Assembly: GCA_030590525.1 (NCBI GenBank)
Contig: JAUUYI010000186.1
Span: 1-5,035, forward strand
DNA length: 5,035 nucleotides
DNA from: Sedimenticola sp.
Lineage (GTDB): Bacteria; Pseudomonadota; Gammaproteobacteria; Chromatiales; Chromatiaceae
Reading direction: 5' to 3'
In this document: positions 1-5,035 of the stretch, one piece after another
Layout: every line of letters starts with the position of its first letter
How positions within the stretch are numbered: the stretch's first letter is position 1
The notes under the pieces: generated by a model
Seen by the model: the letters and a program-made list of their open reading frames with translations, nothing else
The model's database searches: none
Told to the model about the DNA's origin: nothing
Program-made: the position numbers and the translations under genes

Positions 1-1491
1 CCGCTGTCACTCATTATCAGCGGATTTGCTCCGGTCACGGATGTCCGGCGCACCCTGACCCCTCAGCTGCGCACCGACCGGGGTGACAGTGACCTGATCC
101 TGATCGATCTGGGGAAGGGGGCCAACCGCCTCGGCGGATCGGCGCTGGCTCAGGTCTACAAGCAGCTGGGACACCACAGCCCGGACCTGGACGACCCGGA
201 GATGATGAAACGTTTCTTCGGAGTGATCGGCGAGCTCAACCGCAATGATCTGTTGCTGGCCTACCATGACCGTTCGGATGGTGGCCTGTTCGTCACCCTG
301 TGCGAGATGGTCTTTGCCGGGCGTTGTGGTGCGACGCTTCAGATCGAGGGGTTGGGAAGAGATGACCTGGCTCTCCTGTTCACTGAAGAGTTAGGGGCAG
401 TCATCCAGGTTGCCCACCGGGATACCGATGAGGTGTTGAAGCTGCTGCATGATGCCGGCCTCGGACATCACTCCTATGTGATCGGGACCCACAGCGATGA
501 TGAGCAGCTGGAGATCCGTCGCAACCGGCAGCTGTTGTTCTCCGCAAGCCGGGTGGAACTACAGCAGGCCTGGTCTGAGACCACCCGGGAGATGCAGGCG
601 CTGAGGGATAACCCGACATGCGCCTGGGAGGAGTTTGAGCGTATCGCCGACGCCAGCGATCCGGGTATCCAGGTGCAGCTGAGCTTTGACCCGGATGTGG
701 CCGCTCCCATGATCGTCAGTGGCAGGCGCCCCCCTGTGGCCATCCTGCGGGAGCAGGGGGTCAACGGCCAGATCGAAATGGCCAACGCCTTCCATCGGGC
801 CGGTTTCGACTGCATCGATGTCCACATGTCAGACATCCTCTCCGCGCGGGTGACACTGGAGCACTTCAAAGGACTGATCGCCTGTGGCGGTTTCTCCTAT
901 GGCGATGTGCTGGGTGCCGGTGAGGGGTGGGCCAAGTCCATCCTCTTCAATCCACAGGCCCGGGATCAGTTCCTGGCCTTCTTCGAACGGGCAGACAGCT
1001 TTGCACTGGGGGTCTGCAACGGTTGTCAGATGCTCTCCAACCTGCACCAGCTGATCCCTGGCGCCGATCACTGGCCTCATTTCGTGCGCAATCGCTCGGA
1101 GCAGTTCGAGGCCCGCTTCGTCACGGTGGAGATCCCGGAGAACCCTTCCCTGCTGTTACAGGGGATGGCGGGCTCCCGCCTTCCAATCGCGGTCGCCCAC
1201 GGTGAAGGGCGGGCGGAGTTCCGGGATCAGGCCCACCTGGAAAGTGCCCGAACCCAGGTGGCCCTGCGCTACCTGGAGAACAGCGGTGAGGTGGCGACTC
1301 GCTACCCGGCCAATCCCAATGGCTCCCCGGAGGGAATCGCCGGCCTGACCAGCGCAGATGGGCGGGTCACCATCATGATGCCCCACCCGGAGCGGGTGGT
1401 GCGCCGGGTGCAGAACTCCTGGTACCCGGGAGGGGAGGGGGAGGACGGCCCCTGGATGCGGCTGTTTCATAACGCCCGAACCCTGTTTTAA
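1..1491 (+). CDS. purL: Phosphoribosylformylglycinamidine synthase, long single-chain form, C-terminal ~496 residues (5' end outside window)
   Basis: Catalyses the fourth step of de novo purine synthesis in the cytosol: FGAR + glutamine + ATP to FGAM + glutamate + ADP + Pi. Frame 1 is open from the first base, so the gene is cut by the window edge and the first Met codons seen (202, 205) are internal. Window codons 1-170 are the end of the second AIRS-like synthetase domain, with DLGKG and AYHDRSDGG (codons 87-95). From about codon 245 ([11 protein letters not shown]) to the end is the class I glutamine amidotransferase domain. [18 protein letters not shown] runs at codons 296-313. The nucleophile Cys is in GVCNGCQ (Cys codon 1015-1017), and the catalytic His and Glu are in MPHPER (1384-1386 and 1390-1392). 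They correspond to C1135, H1260 and E1262 of the Salmonella enzyme, so the triad is intact. Similarity to enterobacterial PurL is collinear to the C-terminus ([14 protein letters not shown]), with TAA at 1489-1491. By comparison with the ~1295-residue E. coli protein, about 800 residues are missing on the left. No frameshift or odd composition is visible. Confidence 0.98.
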   Translation, partial: PLSLIISGFAPVTDVRRTLTPQLRTDRGDSDLILIDLGKGANRLGGSALAQVYKQLGHHSPDLDDPEMMKRFFGVIGELNRNDLLLAYHDRSDGGLFVTLCEMVFAGRCGATLQIEGLGRDDLALLFTEELGAVIQVAHRDTDEVLKLLHDAGLGHHSYVIGTHSDDEQLEIRRNRQLLFSASRVELQQAWSETTREMQALRDNPTCAWEEFERIADASDPGIQVQLSFDPDVAAPMIVSGRRPPVAILREQGVNGQIEMANAFHRAGFDCIDVHMSDILSARVTLEHFKGLIACGGFSYGDVLGAGEGWAKSILFNPQARDQFLAFFERADSFALGVCNGCQMLSNLHQLIPGADHWPHFVRNRSEQFEARFVTVEIPENPSLLLQGMAGSRLPIAVAHGEGRAEFRDQAHLESARTQVALRYLENSGEVATRYPANPNGSPEGIAGLTSADGRVTIMMPHPERVVRRVQNSWYPGGEGEDGPWMRLFHNARTLF

Positions 1492-1504
1492 AAGCAGCCT
1501 TCCC

Positions 1505-1530
1505 GGTGCGCACCGCAAGCGGCGCACACC
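1505..1530 (-). repeat. Imperfect palindrome preceded by GTAGGGTG, dispersed-repeat-like, 3' of purL
   Basis: Two 12-base arms (1505-1516 and 1519-1530) separated by AA form a GC-rich inverted repeat starting 13 bases after the purL stop. Read on the - strand the unit is GTAGG followed by GTGTGCGCCGC, TT and GCGGTGCGCACC. The two arm differences become G·U wobbles in - strand RNA but A/C mismatches in + strand RNA, so the hairpin is better formed in the - strand transcript. There is no following T-run on either strand, so this is not a canonical intrinsic terminator. Factor-independent stalling or 3'-end protection of the convergent transcripts is possible. I take it as a copy of a dispersed GTAGGGTG-type palindrome; that family assignment is from memory and unverified. 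Confidence 0.6.
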
Positions 1531-1558
1531 CTACCCCTCTTCGTAACCCCGCAGATGC

Positions 1559-1594
1559 GTAGGATGGGCAAATGCGCGAAGCGCCGTGCCCATC
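1559..1594 (+). repeat. GTAGGATGGGCA palindrome with GCGAAGC hairpin tip, dispersed-repeat-like
   Basis: The outer stem GATGGGCA (1563-1570) pairs perfectly with TGCCCATC (1587-1594). An internal loop (AAT opposite CG) separates it from an inner stem GCGC (1574-1577)/GCGC (1581-1584) closed by a GAA triloop. The tip contains GCGAAGC, a heptamer known to form an exceptionally stable mini-hairpin in DNA. The unit begins GTAGG(A/G)TG, like the neighbouring palindrome at 1505-1534, but in the opposite orientation. It lies about 30 bases downstream of the stop of the - strand gene. No T-tract follows on either side, so a terminator role is only a possibility. Very similar sequences recur between genes in several gammaproteobacterial genomes, as far as I recall. 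Confidence 0.65.
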
Positions 1595-1624
1595 ACCGGG
1601 ACTGGAACCTCGGCCTTACGTTAT

Positions 1625-4600
1625 TCATGAGTTACAAGCTATTTTCAACTCCCCTGTTTTGTCCCGCTCCTCGGCCCCTGCTTCAGACTCCTGCTCCTGT
1701 ATGCTGCTGCGGGCCGGCTGCAGCGGGTCGGCACCAATAGTGCCGACCAGGCTCTCCAGATAATCCGGGCTCTGTACTTGCTCCAATCTGGTCTGGGCGC
1801 CAGTGAGTCGGCTGGCGATGTCCAACTGCTTCACTTCGTCGGCATGGCTCGCCAGATTGAGAAACTGTTGCAGACTGTGCACATGGCGGCGCCACAGGGC
1901 GATATCCCGCTCCTGTTTGATCTCCAGTCGCTCCTGGTACCAGTCAGACTCCAGTAGATAGTTACGCGTGAACATGGCGCGGAATTCCGGACTGTGGGCA
2001 TCCATGCCCTGATACTCTCCATGGGCCATGATATTAATCAGTGCCTTGAGGGGCGGGCAGGCATCCTCGATGCTCCCATCCTCCAGGTACTGCCGGGCCA
2101 CTTTCTGCTGTGCCTCTACGATGTTGTTCACCCCATCGACGAACACTTCCAGCCCCTGGCGCTCCGGCTGCAGGATATCGGCGGTGAAGACAGAGGCCGG
2201 ATTGTCGAAGATCTTGCCCAGGAATTCGCGCACGAAGCGATCGGTGATACGGTAACCCAGGCGGCTGGCCAGCACCGTTTTTCCCTGGTGCTCGAAATCT
2301 TCCAATGGTTCCAGATAACCCTTCTCCAGCATAGAGTCGGGTTGCCGCTCCTCATGGCTCAGCCGGGTCCATATCTCGGGTACCAGCAGGCTGATGTCAT
2401 GATTCACCCGCACGTTCGGGCCGATATATCCCGCGGAACTGGAGAAGCCGGCATAGCCGGTAAGGATGAACGAGACCAGCGTGTTATTCATGTCCGGGGT
2501 CGGACGCAGGGCGTTGAATGGTCCTTTGGTCAGTGCCCCCTCACTGCCAGCGCCCGTGGTCGAGGGGGATTTACCGGTGAGGCTGCAGATAAAATCCATG
2601 AACAGCTCAGGCAGTTCCTGATAGTGAATCGGATTGTAGACTGCCAGCGGGCGGATGCCGGGCTCCGGCGGATTGTTCCGGCGGCCGGCCAGTACCGCGT
2701 CCACCGGGTGGCAGAGTGGATCATTCAGAGGCAGCTTGCGGTGAAAGCGGGCACCGATGTCGGCCACGTAGCGGCGGATCGGATTTTCCAGGTCCGGCCG
2801 GGTCTGCAGGTAGCGCGGGTTTTTCGACGGCTTGCCATCCACCAGCCGTGGGTGAGCCGAGGAGACCACATAGCAGTCCCCTGCCTGGTAGGCCTGCTCC
2901 AGCAACTCCCGCATGGGTGGCGTGAAGTTGCACATGGTCAGCACGTCTTCTGCCACTTGCGCCAGCTTCTTCCCCTTGAGCGGTTCGTAATTGGCCAGGA
3001 AGTTGCCCGGCCGGGACATGTCCAACTCGGTCTGCTTATCGAAACCGGGATGGATGGCGTCGTCCGGGCGCTGAAACAGGCGGTTTTCACAATTTTTGAC
3101 CAGTTTGATGCTCAGTTTTTCCCGTCCCTCTTCATGGGTGGTGCAGGGGGGCAGAACCACCACCGAGGCGGTGATATCATCTTCCATCTGGATCTTTTCC
3201 GCGGCGATGAAGTCTTGTCGTACCTTGAAGGTGCGCCACTTGCTCTCCATGTCGAAACCAACCCGCAGGTAGGAGGCGATGATCCGCCGGTCATACAGCT
3301 TGAGCTCATGGGCGGGGGCGCCATCCACCTCGTCCACCGACAGGTAGCGGCGCCAGTCGTTTCCCCATTCGGGGCGGTAGAAGCGCTTGATAAGGAATGC
3401 CAGGGCCTGGATGCGCGGGGGCATGGATTCCAGCCACTGGTTGAACGCATCGGTATAGCTGGAGGAGGGTGTGAGCAGCTTGATCACGGAACCCAGACTG
3501 CGCTCCAGACTCAGCGGGTTGCGGGTGGCGTCCCGGTCTTCGTGTTCGAAACCCGGTTTGAAACGGTTGGTATAGTCCTGTTCGAATATCTCCTGCACCC
3601 GTTCCAGATCCTTCTCCAGGTCGTCGACGAACAGGGGCCCGAAAATGACCGCGTCGTCCAGCGCCTTGGAGATCTCTGACTTGCCGCCACCGGAGACGGT
3701 AGAGGGCTTATGGCAGAAAGTGCCCTCTGCGTCGGTACCGATCAGGTTCCAGGTTGGGGCTGACCGGTGTTTGATCATCTCCACCTTGTAGCCGTTGGGC
3801 TGTATATAGATCTTCTCTGGCTGCAGGCGGATACTGCGGTTCTGTCCATCCCGCCTCCAGCTGATCGTCTGGGCCTTGAGGTCCATCCTGAGATCCTGGG
3901 GTACATAGATGACGTCCGGATACCTGCGGTCGATGGCATGGCCTTCCGGCTGCAGTTCCATGAGTGCACCGTAACGCTCGAGCATTGTGGCAAAGGAATA
4001 GCCGGGCTCACGGGTCTCGCTATCGACCCCGAACTCCTCGCCGTGGCTGCGGCGGGTGAAGGCCAGGGCGCCACCGGCATGCTCCTCCTCTGCCAGGCCG
4101 TAGAGATTGGCGGCATAGCTGATCTGGGTCTTGACCTCTTTCTTGCAGTAGCCGAAATAGTTGTCCGCCAGGAGCGTGATGATGACGCCACTCTCGTCCC
4201 GGGCAGTGATCTTGAATGCCTCTCCATCGTTGTAGAGCTCATCCTCGGATTTCCAGCACATCCCTTCCCGGTGCTGCCGTTCGGTGGCGTGCTCCCATTG
4301 GGGGAGGCCCACAGCCTGTTTGGTGAGTTGAGTGAGATGGGGCGCCAGAATGACGCAACCGGTATGACCACTCCAGTGGTTTACATCCAGTGCAGCGTCA
4401 AACTCCGCCAGAATGGGGTTGCCGCCGTTGCCGAAGATACTCTCCACGAAATCCAGATTGCTCACCAGATTACCTGGGGCAAAGAAGCGGATCTCCATGG
4501 TTTTTTCCGGCTGCTGGCCCGGTATCTCGGGACAGATGATGGGGCGCAGCAACAGAGAGACGAACATGTGAGCGGGTTCGGGCTGGTTGCTGGTGAAGGG

Positions 4601-5020
4601 GAGTGTCAGCAGATCCTCGGGTGGCAGCAGGGCCTGTTCCAGCATCAGGGCGAAGGTCTGTTTGGGAACCGCCTTTTTGTCACCCGGTATGGGCAGTCCC
4701 CCCTCGGTGATATGGAATGAGCCTTTGGTAGTACGCCGGTCACTGGCCGGGTTGTGCAGCACTCCCTGCCGAATCCGGTAACTGGAGACGATATCCGACT
4801 GGAACTTATCCTCGCCCATGGGCAGGGAGAGCTCGCGTGCCACCCCATGGCGGTCCAGGACGAAGGTAACAGCGGGCAGGGAGGGCGTCCGGTCCATTTC
4901 CAGTTCGTCCAGGTAGCGGTTGATGAAATCCTGGATTCGGCGGTCGGCCGGGCAGTGGTAAGAGGATAAAAGACGGGTTTTTTCCCGAAAGCTCTTGAGC
5001 AGGTCTTGAGCCGTTGCCAT
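1625..5020 (-). CDS. Probable PPi-type phosphoenolpyruvate carboxykinase (diphosphate), 1131 residues
   Basis: Proposed reaction: PEP + CO2 + Pi to oxaloacetate + PPi, reversible, cytosolic (EC 4.1.1.38). Direct observations: one uninterrupted frame from ATG (5018-5020) to TGA (1625-1627), with no signal peptide or membrane segment. PEPCK-like active-site signatures occur in order: RRTTKGSFHI (95-104), resembling the substrate-Arg motif RSPKDKF of ATP-PEPCK; YCKKEVKT with K293/K294; H314 in EEEHAGG; P-loop SGGGKSE (443-449); D466-D467; and GPNVRV (867-872). In PCK1 the matching residues are R87, K243/K244, H264, K290, D310/D311 and N403/R405. K294 to H314 is 20 residues, as in K244 to H264, and K447 to D467 is 20 against 21. 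A second glycine-rich segment, TGKSPSTTGAGSEG (815-828), has no clear counterpart in PCK1. The last ~30 residues are Glu/Gln/Ala-rich and probably disordered. Family knowledge: nucleotide PEPCKs are ~530-620 residues, while the PPi type from Entamoeba and Propionibacterium is ~1100-1150. The start is provisional: the frame stays open for the 15 bases left in the window, and no strong ribosome-binding site is visible there. The gene is convergent with purL, and its promoter is outside the window. An uncharacterised PEPCK-fold relative with another activity is the main alternative. Confidence 0.7.
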   Translation of the reverse strand: MATAQDLLKSFREKTRLLSSYHCPADRRIQDFINRYLDELEMDRTPSLPAVTFVLDRHGVARELSLPMGEDKFQSDIVSSYRIRQGVLHNPASDRRTTKGSFHITEGGLPIPGDKKAVPKQTFALMLEQALLPPEDLLTLPFTSNQPEPAHMFVSLLLRPIICPEIPGQQPEKTMEIRFFAPGNLVSNLDFVESIFGNGGNPILAEFDAALDVNHWSGHTGCVILAPHLTQLTKQAVGLPQWEHATERQHREGMCWKSEDELYNDGEAFKITARDESGVIITLLADNYFGYCKKEVKTQISYAANLYGLAEEEHAGGALAFTRRSHGEEFGVDSETREPGYSFATMLERYGALMELQPEGHAIDRRYPDVIYVPQDLRMDLKAQTISWRRDGQNRSIRLQPEKIYIQPNGYKVEMIKHRSAPTWNLIGTDAEGTFCHKPSTVSGGGKSEISKALDDAVIFGPLFVDDLEKDLERVQEIFEQDYTNRFKPGFEHEDRDATRNPLSLERSLGSVIKLLTPSSSYTDAFNQWLESMPPRIQALAFLIKRFYRPEWGNDWRRYLSVDEVDGAPAHELKLYDRRIIASYLRVGFDMESKWRTFKVRQDFIAAEKIQMEDDITASVVVLPPCTTHEEGREKLSIKLVKNCENRLFQRPDDAIHPGFDKQTELDMSRPGNFLANYEPLKGKKLAQVAEDVLTMCNFTPPMRELLEQAYQAGDCYVVSSAHPRLVDGKPSKNPRYLQTRPDLENPIRRYVADIGARFHRKLPLNDPLCHPVDAVLAGRRNNPPEPGIRPLAVYNPIHYQELPELFMDFICSLTGKSPSTTGAGSEGALTKGPFNALRPTPDMNNTLVSFILTGYAGFSSSAGYIGPNVRVNHDISLLVPEIWTRLSHEERQPDSMLEKGYLEPLEDFEHQGKTVLASRLGYRITDRFVREFLGKIFDNPASVFTADILQPERQGLEVFVDGVNNIVEAQQKVARQYLEDGSIEDACPPLKALINIMAHGEYQGMDAHSPEFRAMFTRNYLLESDWYQERLEIKQERDIALWRRHVHSLQQFLNLASHADEVKQLDIASRLTGAQTRLEQVQSPDYLESLVGTIGADPLQPARSSIQEQESEAGAEERDKTGELKIACNS

Positions 5021-5035
5021 GAAGCTGGCCGCTTC

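Larger units (their letters stand above)
1492..1624. other. Convergent intergenic region between purL and the PPi-PEPCK gene
   Basis: These 133 bases lie between two stop codons that face each other. Apart from the two palindromes and the 24 bases between them, I see no coding sequence, no promoter-like pair of boxes that is convincing, and no RNA gene. Both transcripts must end here or run into each other, and the palindromes are the only candidate structures for that. Confidence 0.8.

Noticed and set aside
401..1527. Several - strand and alternate-frame open frames over purL
   Set aside because: They overlap the strongly conserved purL reading frame and show no independent motif.
1505..1594. 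Intrinsic terminators for purL and the opposing gene
   Set aside because: Hairpins are present but no T-run follows on either strand, so I list them as repeats and not as terminators.
1555..1763. Two small overlapping + strand open frames (61 and 63 codons) starting in the intergenic region
   Set aside because: They run through the palindrome and antisense into the 3' end of the large gene. There is no convincing ribosome-binding site or recognisable protein.
1994..3679. A 561-codon open frame on the + strand inside the large - strand gene
   Set aside because: It is in exact codon register with the sense gene, where an antisense stop needs TTA, CTA or TCA in the sense strand. These are rare in this GC-rich gene, so long antisense frames are expected. 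It ends at the TCA codon for Ser448. The translation shows no recognisable motif.
3668..3697. GGGKS P-loop read as evidence for an AAA or ABC-type ATPase
   Set aside because: It lacks the canonical GxxxxGK[ST] spacing, and there is no Walker B, signature or sensor motif nearby. The DD pair 20 residues on and the Lys/His residues before it fit a PEPCK better.
3767..4720. A 317-codon open frame on the + strand, same antisense register
   Set aside because: Same explanation as the previous one; the sense strand here encodes the conserved Lys-Lys and His motifs, so the sense frame is the selected one.

Overview
This window holds two convergent protein genes and a short intergenic stretch between them. 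The first 1.5 kb is the 3' part of purL on the + strand. It encodes the C-terminal ~496 residues of the large, single-chain formylglycinamidine ribonucleotide synthase, including the whole glutaminase domain. From 1625 to 5020 on the - strand lies a single very large gene of 1131 codons. I read it as a pyrophosphate-type phosphoenolpyruvate carboxykinase (PPi-PEPCK), a rarely annotated enzyme that usually appears as 'hypothetical protein'. The 133-bp gap holds two palindromes that look like copies of a dispersed repeat, arranged head to head.

Organism: the purL fragment is very close, by eye, to the enterobacterial long-form PurL. The long form is typical of Gamma- and Betaproteobacteria. The DNA is GC-rich and G/C-ending codons dominate in both genes. 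A gammaproteobacterium outside the Enterobacteriaceae is likely. The GTAGGRTG-type palindromes also occur, from memory, in Chromatiales-like and sulfur-oxidising Gammaproteobacteria, but this is only a hint.

The large - strand protein was assigned from active-site geometry, not from a search. Residues that match the vertebrate GTP-PEPCK (PCK1) catalytic set are found in the right order, and in two cases at nearly identical spacing: a Lys-Lys pair (293-294), His314 exactly 20 residues after the second Lys, a GGGKS P-loop (444-448), an Asp-Asp pair (466-467) about 20 residues after the P-loop Lys, and a G-x-N-x-R-V motif (867-872) matching GENSRV of PCK1. The extra ~510 residues relative to PCK1 are mostly two internal expansions. 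The total length fits the PPi-type family (about 1100-1150 residues).

The two genes face each other, so they are not an operon and share no obvious pathway. purL is housekeeping purine synthesis. The PPi-PEPCK would act at the PEP/oxaloacetate node using phosphate/pyrophosphate in place of a nucleotide. Its promoter and any upstream partners lie beyond the right edge. No tRNA, rRNA, CRISPR, IS element or phage feature was seen.
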